From the NCBI GenBank assembly GCA_013215145.1, contig JABSRP010000016.1, positions 159,729 through 223,728 on the forward strand: 64,000 nucleotides of DNA. The letters run 5' to 3'. The notes under the pieces are model-generated. The model saw only the letters and a list, made by a program, of their open reading frames with translations. It did no database searches and was not told where the DNA came from. Shown in pieces: positions 43,969-54,589 of this stretch (position 1 is the stretch's first letter; each line of letters opens with the position of its first letter). The position numbers and the translations under genes were made by a program. This stretch comes from Pseudobacteriovorax sp. GTDB taxonomy: Bacteria; Bdellovibrionota_B; Oligoflexia; Oligoflexales; Oligoflexaceae.

Positions 43969-44424
43969 GTTATCCAATAAGTTATCGATGTCATCTTGAT
44001 CAAGATTTTCTTTTTCTTTGATGTCAGACATCTGAGCGTATTGCTGAACGCAAGCAGAGTAGGATTGAGCGACTTCCTCAGTTATGCTACCGTTTACGAC
44101 GAAACTATCCAAGATTGCCAACGAAATATTGGTGGCTGTCTCGACAAACGAAAAGTGTACATCCGTTACGGCATCAATCTCTTCAGATTTGTACATGAGA
44201 CAGGTATTATCAATCAGTTCGGCTAGTTCCTTAAGACAGCTGGCTATTTCATCATCCTCTATAAAAGCGAATGTCCCAATTAAACCATTAAAATGCTGAC
44301 CAACTGCCAAAAAGCTTTCTATGTCGGACGGGGCCTTCCGTACGTTTTCTATTAAAGGAAGTGTTTTTTTGATTTGGCGATCAGCATCAGCATAGACCAG
44401 GATTTTTGGTTGAGGCTGGGTCAT
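43963..44424 (-). CDS. Hpt-like helical protein with CheZ-type C-terminal peptide
   Basis: The 153-residue protein is helical. Residues 40-75 (VGQHFNGLIGTFAFIEDDEI then LKELAELID) resemble an Hpt domain with candidate phospho-His44, although the usual lysine after it is missing. After a flexible linker it ends in LDQDDIDNLLDNL (141-153), close to the CheZ C-terminal peptide that docks on phosphorylated CheY. This suggests a CheY-binding phosphotransfer or phosphatase protein. GGAG precedes the ATG. The domain calls are by eye. Confidence 0.65.
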   Translation of the reverse strand: MTQPQPKILVYADADRQIKKTLPLIENVRKAPSDIESFLAVGQHFNGLIGTFAFIEDDEIASCLKELAELIDNTCLMYKSEEIDAVTDVHFSFVETATNISLAILDSFVVNGSITEEVAQSYSACVQQYAQMSDIKEKENLDQDDIDNLLDNL

Positions 44425-44592
44425 AAAGTCTCCACAAGTGTATTTTCAGTCTGGGATTAACCACCTAAATTTTCTGCCGATAATAAGCTCCTAATGATAG
44501 TTTACACGATATGGTTAGCGTCGAAAATACAGCCCTAGCAGATCGGTAAAAAATCGCATGTTTCTTGAGTTTTGGGATGGAAGTTAACGTAT

Positions 44593-46542
44593 TTGAATCT
44601 AATTAGAATATGCGCCCAAATTGTATCTTTATCAATATTATGGCTCCTGCCAGTTAATACTCATTTTGCCTACTCCGAGACTCAGAATCTCTACCATTCA
44701 TTTGAATCACCTCAGCCGCTGAATCAAGGTTGGGAGATTTCATGGTCGCCGGTTTCAGTAACCAATAAAGAAAACATCAATGTTGAGAATCTAACACTAC
44801 CAAGTCGTTGGAACTCCTTTTCTGATCTAGGCCTGAGAGGCAAAGGAGTTGGTATTTATACGAAACAGGTCAGACTGCCTTCACAAAAAAAACCGTACTC
44901 CCTATATGTGTCAAATGTTTATTCTCATGGGGTCATTCGCATTTGGAGCGAAAATGGTGATCTGATTGGGAAGACGCCAGAAAAAGAACAAGTATATAAA
45001 CCTACGACGCGATCCCAGCAAATTGATATCGTGGCATCAGGAGTCATAACTATCGAAATGAGGGTGACCAATATGGATCACCCCAGAGGTGGTATCCTTG
45101 CGGCGCCAATCTTCGGTCAAAAACAGTCGATGGAATCAGTGCTCTATGTGCGTATGATTCGAGACTTTACTCTATTTGGCTTCCTCTTGATGATAGCAAT
45201 TTATAACTTCTCCCTGTGGTCTATGAATCGGGAGGCCGGATCGGAATTATACTGTGCTATTTTAGGTTTGGCCTTTTCTTTAAGAATCTTTGTGTACGAA
45301 GATTATATTGCTAAGATGCTTCCTGATGTTCTTGGTTATTACGTAAAGCATTACCTCAATTACGGCACTGTCTATATCGGAACAGTGGCTTACCTATTCT
45401 TTCTTAATAGCGTCGTGCCTCTTGAAAAAAGAAATTTGTATTACGGGTATCTATTCTTCGGTTTTTCTTTGATCTTAGGTGTCTTTTTACTGTCCTTTGA
45501 GGCCATGACGCAGACTATCTCATTTTACAAAGCATACTTGGCTATCATCATTCTTACCTATCTCATGAAATTCTCTCTCGAGTTTGTCAAGAAAAACAAA
45601 GCAAGAAATTGGATCGTCTTGGGTAACATCTTCCTTTTGTTTTCGGTAGTCATTGAAGCTATCAAGCACTCTATGCCGATTTTTGGTTGGGATTCGGCTG
45701 CAATAGGGTTTGCTGGTTTTATGTTTTGCAATTCCATAGCTGTTTCCATAAAAAACTTTGAGAATCAACAAGAAGCGAAATTGAAACGAAAGTTACAGGA
45801 GAATTTGAATACGGCACAGATAGTCCATAACAAAATGTTTCGACAGGATTTCGCTCATTCGCTAGTGAGTTTACAAGAAGTCTACCGACCTGCAGACGCA
45901 CTCGGAGGTGATTGGATTTTTCATTACCACGATGACGAAAACGACAGACTTTACGTGCTAGTGGGCGACGTGACCGGACATGGTATTGCGTCAACTCTCT
46001 TGACAACGGCCGTTTTGGGAGTTCTTCATTGCCAGTTGATAAGCACTAATTCCGGGTTGAAACCGACGGTGGAAAAAATAATGACTGAGCTTAATCTTCT
46101 TATATATGATGTGGGGAATACCATAGATCGCTGGATGACCTGTACGGTCGTTTGTATCGATTTTAAAGCAAGGTCTTTGCGTTACGTAAATGCTGGTCAT
46201 CCGCCGCCACTAGTCAAAGCCAAGAATAAGATTTATAGTCTCTCTCAGATGAGTCCCATTCTCGGCGAATCGCCTCATTCTAAGTATGAGTCTCATGAAA
46301 GAAGTTTGACCGATATAGATTTGATTTCAATATACACTGACGGGTTGTCTGAATTTAAAAGCGAACGCTTTAGGAATCCGCTAAGAGAATTAAGAAAATT
46401 AATGGAAACGGGAGATGATAGGGGAACGATTCTCGATTTAGTCAGATCTGTTGCCGACTGCAATGCAGATGATGATATCAGTTTTGTACTTTTGGATTTT
46501 TCAGACAGCATCAAAGAGCAGCGGGTGAAAATAGTCTCTTAG
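44593..46542 (+). CDS. 7TM-DISM membrane protein with SpoIIE-type phosphatase domain
   Basis: The about 649-residue protein has a signal peptide (IVSLSILWLLPVNTHFA), an extracytoplasmic beta-rich domain (about 30-190), seven membrane spans (about 200-390), a coiled linker, then a PP2C-like SpoIIE/RsbU phosphatase (LGGDWIFHYHDD, VGDVTGHGIAST, NAGHPPPLV, YTDGLSE, DDDISFVLL). RsbU-type enzymes dephosphorylate anti-anti-sigma factors, but none is nearby. The start is TTG: 44593 with GGAAG upstream, or 44572. Function inferred as ligand-controlled phosphatase. Confidence 0.85.
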   Translation: MNLIRICAQIVSLSILWLLPVNTHFAYSETQNLYHSFESPQPLNQGWEISWSPVSVTNKENINVENLTLPSRWNSFSDLGLRGKGVGIYTKQVRLPSQKKPYSLYVSNVYSHGVIRIWSENGDLIGKTPEKEQVYKPTTRSQQIDIVASGVITIEMRVTNMDHPRGGILAAPIFGQKQSMESVLYVRMIRDFTLFGFLLMIAIYNFSLWSMNREAGSELYCAILGLAFSLRIFVYEDYIAKMLPDVLGYYVKHYLNYGTVYIGTVAYLFFLNSVVPLEKRNLYYGYLFFGFSLILGVFLLSFEAMTQTISFYKAYLAIIILTYLMKFSLEFVKKNKARNWIVLGNIFLLFSVVIEAIKHSMPIFGWDSAAIGFAGFMFCNSIAVSIKNFENQQEAKLKRKLQENLNTAQIVHNKMFRQDFAHSLVSLQEVYRPADALGGDWIFHYHDDENDRLYVLVGDVTGHGIASTLLTTAVLGVLHCQLISTNSGLKPTVEKIMTELNLLIYDVGNTIDRWMTCTVVCIDFKARSLRYVNAGHPPPLVKAKNKIYSLSQMSPILGESPHSKYESHERSLTDIDLISIYTDGLSEFKSERFRNPLRELRKLMETGDDRGTILDLVRSVADCNADDDISFVLLDFSDSIKEQRVKIVS

Positions 46543-46658
46543 TCGATGAATCGGAACTAGTATTTTTTGCTTCTTGCCAGGTGATTTTAGATTATCTAGG
46601 ATGAATCTGAAAAGAACGTGGTTTTTTGGTGTCTTCTGAAATTTTATGTAGGTTCGTT

Positions 46659-48049
46659 ATGAGAAAATCACTAGCAGCACTACCTCAGCCAAAGGCGCTT
46701 CCTTTTGTAGGAAGCTTTTTACAAACGAAGGCTAGCACTTTCCATAGCGCCCTTGAGCGTTGGGCTGACGAGCTAGGCAATACCTATGCCGTCAATTTAT
46801 TAGGAATGGAAATTTTAGTCCTTTCAAAGCCTGAATCTGTTGACAGTGTCCTAACGCAAAGACCAAAACTATTCAGACGCTACGAAATCATTGAAGACAT
46901 TATGAATGAGTTGAATATTGGTGGCGTTTTTGCTGCTGAGGGTGAGGCCTGGCGTAGACAACGGCGATTGGTATCACAGGCATTATCGAATGCATCCATT
47001 GAAAGTATTTAGACCAATTTATTAGTATAACAGATGAATTGATGAAAGCATGGACAGGTAGCCCTGAAATCACTTTGGCTGATGAGTTTGGCAAGTACAC
47101 AGTAAATGTAACAAGTCGCATAGTTTTTGGAATAGCGCCCGAGAACAGCGCTGAGGTCGGCATGGATTTGCACCGAGACCTCTCCACTGTTTTTTCTGTT
47201 TTGGGTAGCCGTTTTGTCAGTTCCTTTCAATATTGGCGTTACTTTCGATTGCCTAAGGACCGACGAGTTGATGATGCCCTTGAAAATCTAAAGCTCTACA
47301 TAGATAAAATGATCCTTCAATCAAAAAAACGCACTGCGTCGGAGATAGAGTTACGATCAATTTTAGATGCGTTTATTAATATCAAGGATCATGATAATCC
47401 TAAAATTAGGCTTTCTGAGAACGAAATCTTTAGTAACTTGATGACTCTGGTTTTAGCTGGGGAAGATACGACTGCCAATCTTATGATCTGGGCTATGTAC
47501 CACATTGGTTGTCATCCTGAAGTGAAATCAGCTCTAGAACGCGAAGCAATAGAGTTTCGTAGACTTGGGAAAACATTTTCGGTAGATAAACCATTCGAGT
47601 TTTTGCCGGTAGCTGGTCGTGTCATTCAAGAAAGCCTTCGCTCGCGCTCTCCGACGCCTTTTTTAATGTTCACTGCGTTAGAAGATACGGAGATTGAGGG
47701 CGTGTCTGTTCCAAAAGGGGAAAAAGTAATTCTTTTAACCCGTCGAGCTCAACTCTTAGATTCTGGATCTAAGGATTTGAAGGCATTTGATCCTGCAAGA
47801 GTTTTGGATGATAGCGACGATGATCAAATCTCGATTAGTAAGAATCGTGCTTTCGGCGGAGGGGCAAGGATTTGTCCAGGTAGATCAATGGCTTTGGTGG
47901 AATCGGCAATGCTGCTGCAAAGAATTTTTGAACGCTTTGATTTTCAGTTAAAAGATACTGGAATTCCTACTGAGGAATTCGCTTTTGTCATGAGGCCCCT
48001 TGAATCGATTAGGGCTCACCTAAAGCCTCATAAAGGTAGCGGTAAATAG
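46659..48049 (+). pseudogene. Cytochrome P450 broken by one frameshift
   Basis: The first 118 codons (46659-47012) end in TAG at 47010, but the P450 sequence continues in another frame from about 47012 as DQFISITDELMKAWTG. A single missing base at 47010-47011 explains this. All P450 motifs survive: the I-helix AGEDTT, ESLR for the ExxR motif, and the haem site FGGGARICPGRS. The intact motifs suggest a recent mutation or a sequence error rather than decay. If functional it would be a haem monooxygenase. No ferredoxin partner is visible nearby. Confidence 0.85.
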
Positions 48050-48132
48050 CATTCCATTGTGATAACGTGATGCATGATACTTTATTGCCTCAATAAGACC
48101 AATCTAAGGATTCATAAAACCTTTCGCCAAAA

Positions 48133-48858
48133 TTAGTAGCCTTCAGGGAGGTTGAGTTCGATGACTTCTTCATCCCATTTTAGTAAAACCTGCCCTTCGT
48201 GCTGGAAATAGCGTTTGTTACGCAAAGTGTGATTCCAGGAAATATAGCTTCCTGTGAGGAATACAGGGGATGTTGGGCCGACATCGACCTTTTTGCTTGC
48301 TGACAGATACTTGTAGCTTTCTTGTGACACGAAACCTTCGTCATCATCTATAACCAAAAAAATAGGGTCAAAAACACTGTCACCGATTTTGATGGCATTT
48401 GCTGGCTCTAGATTTATAAATACGTTAACATCCTGGTCGTTCACGACTTTCGATAATTCGTGTTCAGGTTGTTCTAGCAGGTTTCGAGCCTCTTCACAGC
48501 TTTGTTGCTTCGTAATAAGGCTTGCCTCAATGCTATCTTTTCTTTGAAGATCAGCTAAGCTAAATTCTGAACTCCAATAGCTAAGGTAGGTGTCCTCATC
48601 CAGTCTTTCGAAGGCCGAGTACTTATATCGTACATTATTGTCTGTTCGACTATGATATTCGGTCGTTTTGGTAACACTTTCGAAACCATCGATATATTGA
48701 AAGTTGGTAGCAAATGTCCACCAGTCATCGCATAATTGCTCAAAACTTTGAGAATTTGAGGGGTTTTTGCCTGGATTTGAGTTTCCGTTTGATACATTTT
48801 TGCCACAGGAAATGAGGGTAAAAGAAAGGGCAATGGAAGCAATCTGGTTGTGTTTCAT
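48133..48858 (-). CDS. Lipoprotein of unknown function
   Basis: Start chosen at the ATG with AAGGAGAT upstream (241 residues); an earlier ATG adds six residues. The signal peptide ends in LISC (lipid Cys18). A Ser/Asn-rich linker (NGNSNPGKNPSNS) follows, then a compact domain with two cysteines (QLCDDWWTF and SCEEARNLL). No family recognised. Confidence 0.7.
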   Translation of the reverse strand: MKHNQIASIALSFTLISCGKNVSNGNSNPGKNPSNSQSFEQLCDDWWTFATNFQYIDGFESVTKTTEYHSRTDNNVRYKYSAFERLDEDTYLSYWSSEFSLADLQRKDSIEASLITKQQSCEEARNLLEQPEHELSKVVNDQDVNVFINLEPANAIKIGDSVFDPIFLVIDDDEGFVSQESYKYLSASKKVDVGPTSPVFLTGSYISWNHTLRNKRYFQHEGQVLLKWDEEVIELNLPEGY

Positions 48859-49102
48859 ATTGGATCTCCTTAGCAAAAAACTCTTTTCACAGGAGAAAGA
48901 CGAACAGATTTTAAATTATTGCAGACATGAATCGTTTTTTAGGGGTTTGTCTTACAATATCCTAAAATTATGGGAGAAATTTTCCTTACGGTAGACCGTA
49001 AATGAGTTGAAAAACTTTGAACACATTTGATTCTATTCCAAGGCATTGCTAGGTAGGAGTGATTGTAGCCTAATTCTGCCTCAGTGAGAGATTACTGGCC
49101 TC

Positions 49103-51811
49103 TTAGGAGGCCTTTTTGAGTTTAGACTCGTCTTTTTGAGGACTATCTTCATTATTACGTTCCAGTTTGAATTTTTTTACGATTTCTCGGAGATCAGAGC
49201 TGATGGAAGATAGGTCTTTTATCGAAGTTGCAGAATCTCCTGCTAGCCTTTGCGTTATATCGGCTGCTTTTTCCACCTGAGTCATTTCTTCTTCCACTTG
49301 GTGTGTGGCTTGTGTGGAGGTGGAAATTTCTCTGGTAGACTCTATAGTCGTGGCAGTCTGTTCCTCGATAGCGGCTGCTATTGAGGTACTCAAATCGTTG
49401 ACCGTGGAAATAGAATCACAAATTTCCTGAACGGAAGTGAGATTCTCCTCGATGCTCTGCTGAATTTTGTCGGTGGTCGCCACGATTTCTTCCGTAGCGC
49501 CGCCGGTTTGATTTGCCAACTCTTTGACTTCCGAAGCAACTACGGCAAAACCCTTTCCGTGCTCTCCAGCTCTGGCCGATTCAATGGAAGCGTTGAGTGC
49601 GAGAAGGTTTGTTTGCTCGGCGATGGAGTTGATAATCTTGGCAAAATCACTAATTTCCTTACTTTGCTCACTTAGGATACGAATCTTCTCGAGGGTCGCG
49701 ATAGCTTTGGTTACCGACTGCTGAACCAATTTAGCGGCTTCCTGAGAGCTTCGGCTGATTTCTGCAATAGCATCATTCATTTGCTTGGCGCCTGAGTTAA
49801 GCCCTTTCATACTTGTGGTGACATCAGAAACCAAGGTATTTACTTTTGAGGCGCGCTGTTGAGTTTCTTTGGAGTTTTGATCCATCATCCCGCTAGAATC
49901 GAGCAGACTAGCAGCAGAATCATCCACACGACTAGATAAGACTTCGATAGTTTTCATGTTCAATCTAAATTCTTCGAAAAGACCCTGAAGCGCCGTAACA
50001 ACGTCTCCTATGACTCCCTCGGCTTCGAAATCAAATGTTTTGGTTAGATCACCTTCTTTAACGGCTTGGACGACGGCTAGGGTTCTTGTTACGGCGGATT
50101 CGAGTGCCTGGGCATCCTCTCTTTGCTTTTTCTCTGATGCTACAGCATTTTGTTGTGCCTCCCTTGCTTTTCCTTCCATGTCCTTAGCCGTGGCCAACGC
50201 TTTTTCGGCTTGTTCTTTAGACTCTAGAGCGTTTTTGGAGGCCTGTAAGGCGTTGCTTTTTTCTTTTTCGGCCGTTGCCATGGCTTCTTCTGCCCTGTTC
50301 TTTTCTCTCTCCGCCTCAGCTGCAGCCTTTTTGGCGTTTTCTTTTTCTTGGTCGGCTTGACGAGCCGCCTCCTGAGATTTTTCCTTCTCTTTTTCAGCTG
50401 TCTCCATAGCCTCGCGGGCTTTCTGTGCCTCTACCGCAGCCTGTTTAGCAGCCTCGTCCGCTTTGACTTTTTCTTGTTTTGCTGCTTCTGAAGCTTCGTT
50501 AGCTTTCGCCTTTTCTTCCTGTGCTTTTTTCTTTTCAGTTTCCGCTGCTTCGAGGGCTTCACTTGCTTGTTTAGCACTTTTTTCAGCTGATTCTTCCGCA
50601 GCCATGGATTCCTTCATTTTGAGTTCGGCTTCGGCCTTTGCGTCTCTGGCTAATTTAGCTTCTTGTTCCGCTCTACCAATGGAATCGGCAACTTCCCTCT
50701 TCTGTTTTTGCAAGGTTTCGACACAGATATTTAGACTTTTTGCCATGGATCCAATCTCATCGTCTTTGCTATAAACCATCCGTTTTTCCAGATCGCCACT
50801 GGCCACGCTACCGAGAATATGCTCCGTTTCATTGAGGGGTTCGATGACGCCTTTCAGAGTCTTGTACGTATAGAGAGAAATCAAAACGATCATTAGGACA
50901 AAGGCGGAGATAAGAAAAAGCATGACTGTTAGGGCACTGGATTGTCCTGATTTTAATTCAGACAAAGTCGCGCTCTGCTGGCTTTTGATAAGTTCCTTTA
51001 TATCAGAGACGGACAACGATATGGTTCCAAAAAAAGCCTCTGGATTTTCATTGAATCCGCCTTCGTTTGAGTTTCTAATCATTTTTGAGAAGACTGAAGC
51101 TACTGTTTGCCAGTGGGACTGACTTTTGAAACTATCTCGTACCCCGGTATTTTTTTCGTTAAGGGATAGTTGAGAGGAGTATAGGTTTACCTCCATACCA
51201 GCCTGAAGCTTAATTAAGGTAGCGAGCTGACCATCAGAAAGCGCCTTGTTCTTTGCTAGCATCGCTGTCATGTTTGCTCTGAGTTTGCCAGCGGATTCTC
51301 TAGAGTTTTCGAGAACCATAACGGTTAGGTAGTCCCTAACTACCGACGTGGGTGCATTCTCGCTTGATACCTCGGCCAGTCCTATAAGTGTAAAAATCAG
51401 ACCCGTGTAGTTCTTCAAAACTACCGAACGCTCCGACTGGCTGTCGACTAGCTGACGGAAGCTCGGTAAATCGTTGGCGAGTTCACTTTTAACTGACTCT
51501 ACAAGCTTTTTATCGAAGGTAGATTTGCTTAAACTTTCGATCATTTTTAATTTTTCTGCGTCGACTTTCTCGCGTTGAGCTAGGATCCTTTCTTTTGGGA
51601 TACCTCCCGCCAAGAAGCCCACGGACAGCCCTCGCTCCACCTGCAATAAGCCAATGAGTTCTGTAGCTTGGCTAACGGAATTTAGCTCGGTAATCGAGTC
51701 CCCATAGCTTGAATAGTCTTTTGCGACCCTTCCCGTTTGCCACAGAATCGACAAGAAAAAGCCCGAGAGGGGAATGACAGCGAGTGCCGTTAATTTGCTC
51801 TTGATGGACAT
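49103..51811 (-). CDS. Methyl-accepting chemotaxis protein with NIT-like sensor and long coiled coil
   Basis: The 902-residue receptor has a first membrane span (8-25), an extracytoplasmic helical domain with the NIT-type [14 protein letters not shown] motif, a second span (about 296-318), a HAMP unit, then about 200 residues of Ala/Glu/Lys-rich coiled coil. A second HAMP-like unit ([20 protein letters not shown]) and the signalling hairpin ([20 protein letters not shown] and [16 protein letters not shown]) follow. It feeds CheA/CheW signalling. AAGGAG precedes the ATG. No che genes lie in the window. A paralogue is encoded at 55967. Confidence 0.92.
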   Translation of the reverse strand: MSIKSKLTALAVIPLSGFFLSILWQTGRVAKDYSSYGDSITELNSVSQATELIGLLQVERGLSVGFLAGGIPKERILAQREKVDAEKLKMIESLSKSTFDKKLVESVKSELANDLPSFRQLVDSQSERSVVLKNYTGLIFTLIGLAEVSSENAPTSVVRDYLTVMVLENSRESAGKLRANMTAMLAKNKALSDGQLATLIKLQAGMEVNLYSSQLSLNEKNTGVRDSFKSQSHWQTVASVFSKMIRNSNEGGFNENPEAFFGTISLSVSDIKELIKSQQSATLSELKSGQSSALTVMLFLISAFVLMIVLISLYTYKTLKGVIEPLNETEHILGSVASGDLEKRMVYSKDDEIGSMAKSLNICVETLQKQKREVADSIGRAEQEAKLARDAKAEAELKMKESMAAEESAEKSAKQASEALEAAETEKKKAQEEKAKANEASEAAKQEKVKADEAAKQAAVEAQKAREAMETAEKEKEKSQEAARQADQEKENAKKAAAEAEREKNRAEEAMATAEKEKSNALQASKNALESKEQAEKALATAKDMEGKAREAQQNAVASEKKQREDAQALESAVTRTLAVVQAVKEGDLTKTFDFEAEGVIGDVVTALQGLFEEFRLNMKTIEVLSSRVDDSAASLLDSSGMMDQNSKETQQRASKVNTLVSDVTTSMKGLNSGAKQMNDAIAEISRSSQEAAKLVQQSVTKAIATLEKIRILSEQSKEISDFAKIINSIAEQTNLLALNASIESARAGEHGKGFAVVASEVKELANQTGGATEEIVATTDKIQQSIEENLTSVQEICDSISTVNDLSTSIAAAIEEQTATTIESTREISTSTQATHQVEEEMTQVEKAADITQRLAGDSATSIKDLSSISSDLREIVKKFKLERNNEDSPQKDESKLKKAS

Positions 51812-52190
51812 TGGCGGAGCTCCTTAGATGTCTTCCATACCTCGGTGTAGTCGGTTGATTGTAAGAATAGTTTATGGAAATTTTTTATTTTATGAGGGCC
51901 TCAGAATCTGGTCGGCCTTTGGAAGTAAGTCCCTTTTGATTGTCGATATGTATCTACTGCATCGATGTAGGTCATTGACAAAACCTCGACGGAATCGATC
52001 ATGATTTTATCAAAAGAACTTTATTGTCCGTTTTTTCAATGGAAAAATTTGTTTTTTGTAGGAAGTTTAATAAATAAAACTTGATTAAGGATTGTTGGTT
52101 ACAAATAATTAATTTAGCAAGTATTTAACGAAATGTTTTGCTAAAATTCATTCTTTACTATTTTGTATAGCCTTCAAAAGGGTGTTGTAG
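51812..52190. other. Divergent intergenic region between MCP and porin-like gene
   Basis: The 379-base AT-rich gap should contain promoters for both flanking genes. A TTGACA-like hexamer lies near 51974, but no matching TATAAT is placed 17 bases on. No palindromes or repeats stood out. Confidence 0.4.
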
Positions 52191-53393
52191 ATGAAGTGCA
52201 AGATTTTACTTACTGTTGGTTCCTCTCTAATTGTTTCACTGCCTGCATTTGCTAGTCTGGATCCGTATCTTCAAATTAGACCTCGAGTCGAATTCGTTGA
52301 TGACGGTGTTGTAGACAAAACTGACAATGGGGAGGATGATACGGAAAATGCCTTAGCTGTCACAACTAAAGTTGCCTTGGGAGTAAAAATTCCCAAAACT
52401 CTTGGTTTAGAGAATTTGATGACTCATATTGAATTCGTACATGTTGGTTCTTTCGCTAGAGACTATAACTCTACCTCTGCGGCTGGCAATAACGATGGCG
52501 AGTATGCTGTTGTTATCGATCCGCCCTTGACTCGAGTTACCCAGGCTTACCTAAGCTATTCGATAAATCCGCGAACCACAGTAACCGCGGGTCGAAAACT
52601 TCTAGCCCTTGATGATCACAGGTTTGTTGGTACCGTAGGCTGGCGTCAGATGCCTCAGAGCTTCGGCTTAGTAGAACTCAAATATCAAGATGGGAATGGC
52701 TTTATTCAATTTGATTACCTCTACGAACGTTTAGGAATTAAAGATGAATTTAATCGACTATATAAGAAGGGTTCCTTGCTCTTGCATGGTCTTTATAAAG
52801 TGGTGCCGGCGTTTAACCTAAGTCTATTCCACTATCAGATCGAAGATGCTCACGATACGTCTGGCGTAAAGATTACGGGTGATGCTGCATCACTTCATTA
52901 CGAACTGACTTATGCCGTACAAAAGGATCCATCTCGTACGGAAAATGAGGTCGAGATCGACGCTGATTTTGTCGAAGTGGATTTGGGTTATAAGGTGGGA
53001 TCAGGCCAGATTAAGGCTAATTATTATGTGTTAGGTAAGGCAAAGGGTGAGACGGAAAAAGGCTTCGCCACGCCTCTTGCGACTCTCCATAAGTTCGAAG
53101 GTTGGTCCGATACTATGCTAGGCTTTGCTGCAGGCGGAAACCCGCTTGGTTTGCAGGTAGCTTCATTTGGAGGGAATTTGAAGACCAGTCGAGGGACGTT
53201 CGGAGCCTTTTATCTAAAATATGATAGTGTTGACGACAGTCAAGACTACGGCAGCGAAATCGATGTGGTATTCACCAATAAAATCAAGCCGAATCTAACT
53301 TTACAAGTAAAAGGGGCCGCTTATAGCAAAGGCGACGCGAGCCCAAGTGATGATGTGACAAAGGCTTGGTTAATGTTAACGGCAAAAATCTAA
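52191..53393 (+). CDS. Outer-membrane porin-like protein (alginate-export type)
   Basis: The 400-residue protein has a signal peptide (ILLTVGSSLIVSLPAFA) and beta-strand alternation throughout. The strand pair GRKLLALDDHRFVGTVGW, with RQMPQSFG, is typical of the alginate-export/OprD-like beta-barrel group. The end GDASPSDDVTKAWLMLTAKI is barrel-like. Probable outer-membrane channel; substrate unknown. AAGGGTG precedes the ATG. Confidence 0.8.
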   Translation: MKCKILLTVGSSLIVSLPAFASLDPYLQIRPRVEFVDDGVVDKTDNGEDDTENALAVTTKVALGVKIPKTLGLENLMTHIEFVHVGSFARDYNSTSAAGNNDGEYAVVIDPPLTRVTQAYLSYSINPRTTVTAGRKLLALDDHRFVGTVGWRQMPQSFGLVELKYQDGNGFIQFDYLYERLGIKDEFNRLYKKGSLLLHGLYKVVPAFNLSLFHYQIEDAHDTSGVKITGDAASLHYELTYAVQKDPSRTENEVEIDADFVEVDLGYKVGSGQIKANYYVLGKAKGETEKGFATPLATLHKFEGWSDTMLGFAAGGNPLGLQVASFGGNLKTSRGTFGAFYLKYDSVDDSQDYGSEIDVVFTNKIKPNLTLQVKGAAYSKGDASPSDDVTKAWLMLTAKI

Positions 53394-53466
53394 AGATCCT
53401 GAATTTTGTCCATGAATCCCTTCTAGGATGACATTAAGTCTTTGATTACAAATATCTCGTCTCACT

Positions 53467-53490
53467 AAAGGAGTCTTTTTGGACTCCTTT
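53467..53490 (+). terminator. Terminator after the porin-like gene
   Basis: AAAGGAGTC (53467-53475) pairs with GACTCCTTT (53482-53490), followed by a T-rich tail (CTCATTTCT). It lies 74 bases after the stop. The remaining gap to 53706 shows no gene. Confidence 0.75.
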
Positions 53491-53705
53491 CTCATTTCTA
53501 AACCTTGGGGTGTTAATCTTTACCCTGGATTAATTTTTTTTATCCCATATAGTGCTAATGCAAGGGGTACCATGGGTAGATAAATAGCTTTTTATCGACT
53601 TGCTGGACTCTTCCTTCTATCTCTATGTAGACGCTTCTGTATTGAGTCGATTTACTGGCCGTTTTTGGAAGGCATTTGATCAACTCTCCTATAAGGACTA
53701 AGAAG

Positions 53706-54200
53706 ATGAGTAAGAAAAATGCGATAGCGTCTGTCATCCTTTCTATTGGTTTATTTGTACTATCTTTGTTTGTCGGGATTCCGATGTGGATCGAAGATGA
53801 CTTTAATAAGAACATCCGTCAAACACCGGGACTTACGGGGACAATTGATTCTGTCGAGCTGGACGTGATCCATGGCGGCTTTGTCTTAAAAGGAGTTGAT
53901 GTCTTAAACATACTGGATAATGGTTTACGTCATCGACATTATGTTAAATCGATTTCTTGTTCCATTGATTGGAATGGGATTGTTTTTGGCAAGTCCTCTG
54001 GTGTGCAGCCCGTTGTTGAGCTAAAGGACAGAAAGCTCTCGGATTCTGGAGTTGAAAATTTGCAAAGCGAATTGAGGTTCTGGCAACAAGTATTGGGTGA
54101 GGTTTCAGAACTTCCTATTAAGTCTGCAAAACTAGAAATGATAAAAGTTGACCTTAAGTCTACAGCTGTGTTTGATTCAAACCTGTTATGGAAATCCTAG
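53706..54200 (+). CDS. Membrane-anchored AsmA/DUF748-like small protein
   Basis: The 164-residue protein starts at the ATG with a purine-rich AAGGACTAAGAAG upstream. An N-terminal membrane span (about 5-26) is followed by TGTIDSVELDVIHGGFVLKG, the pattern of the start of AsmA/DUF748 periplasmic proteins. It ends much earlier than those families. It may be a short specialised member or a remnant; the C-terminus (SNLLWKS) is clean. Confidence 0.55.
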   Translation: MSKKNAIASVILSIGLFVLSLFVGIPMWIEDDFNKNIRQTPGLTGTIDSVELDVIHGGFVLKGVDVLNILDNGLRHRHYVKSISCSIDWNGIVFGKSSGVQPVVELKDRKLSDSGVENLQSELRFWQQVLGEVSELPIKSAKLEMIKVDLKSTAVFDSNLLWKS

Positions 54201-54280
54201 ACTTTTTGATTGATAAAGAAGAGGCATATTCTTTGCTACTAAAGTAATCCATACTGCAATATTTTGATCAAGTAATATCA

Positions 54281-54302
54281 GCTCGACCTCAACGGGTCGA
54301 GC
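54281..54302 (+). terminator. Hairpin after the AsmA-like small gene
   Basis: GCTCGACC (54281-54288) pairs with GGTCGAGC (54295-54302), then CTTTAAATC. Good stem with a weak U-run, 80 bases after the stop of the rightward gene. Confidence 0.65.
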
Positions 54303-54379
54303 CTTTAAATCTAAAGCATTTTCTTCGCCAATAAAGCTATTTACTTCTCACCGAAGTGTTCTAGACTTTGCGTAGTTTA

Positions 54380-54586
54380 TTAATCAGGCTTAGGCAGATC
54401 GATAATTTCAACCTCTCCCCATTCGACTAAGATAGTAGTACTGACTGACGATAGAGGTGGAAAGACATCAATCATCGCGAATTCGTAGTCGGGACCAGAT
54501 CCTCTATCAACTTTTTCGCCATCATCTTCCGCCGCCTTCAGCTGACCTCTGACGGATTTTTTATATTTTTTAAGAGCACTGTTCAT
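54380..54586 (-). CDS. Small protein following the Gly/Cys-tail protein gene
   Basis: The 68-residue protein has a basic N-terminus (ALKKYKKSVRGQLK) and an acidic end. It starts three bases after the stop of the upstream 188-residue gene, indicating translational coupling, and has no ribosome site of its own. No family recognised. Confidence 0.45.
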   Translation of the reverse strand: MNSALKKYKKSVRGQLKAAEDDGEKVDRGSGPDYEFAMIDVFPPLSSVSTTILVEWGEVEIIDLPKPD

Positions 54587-54589
54587 TTT

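Noticed and set aside
49097..49117. GC hairpin with T5 at the end of the first MCP gene
   Set aside because: GGCCTC/GAGGCC overlaps the MCP stop codon, and the T-run (from Lys codons) points the wrong way for the leftward gene; no rightward gene ends there.
50010..50774. Ala/Ser/Phe-rich plus-strand frames opposite the chemoreceptor coiled coil
   Set aside because: Antisense reading of the Ala/Glu/Lys repeat; no start signals.
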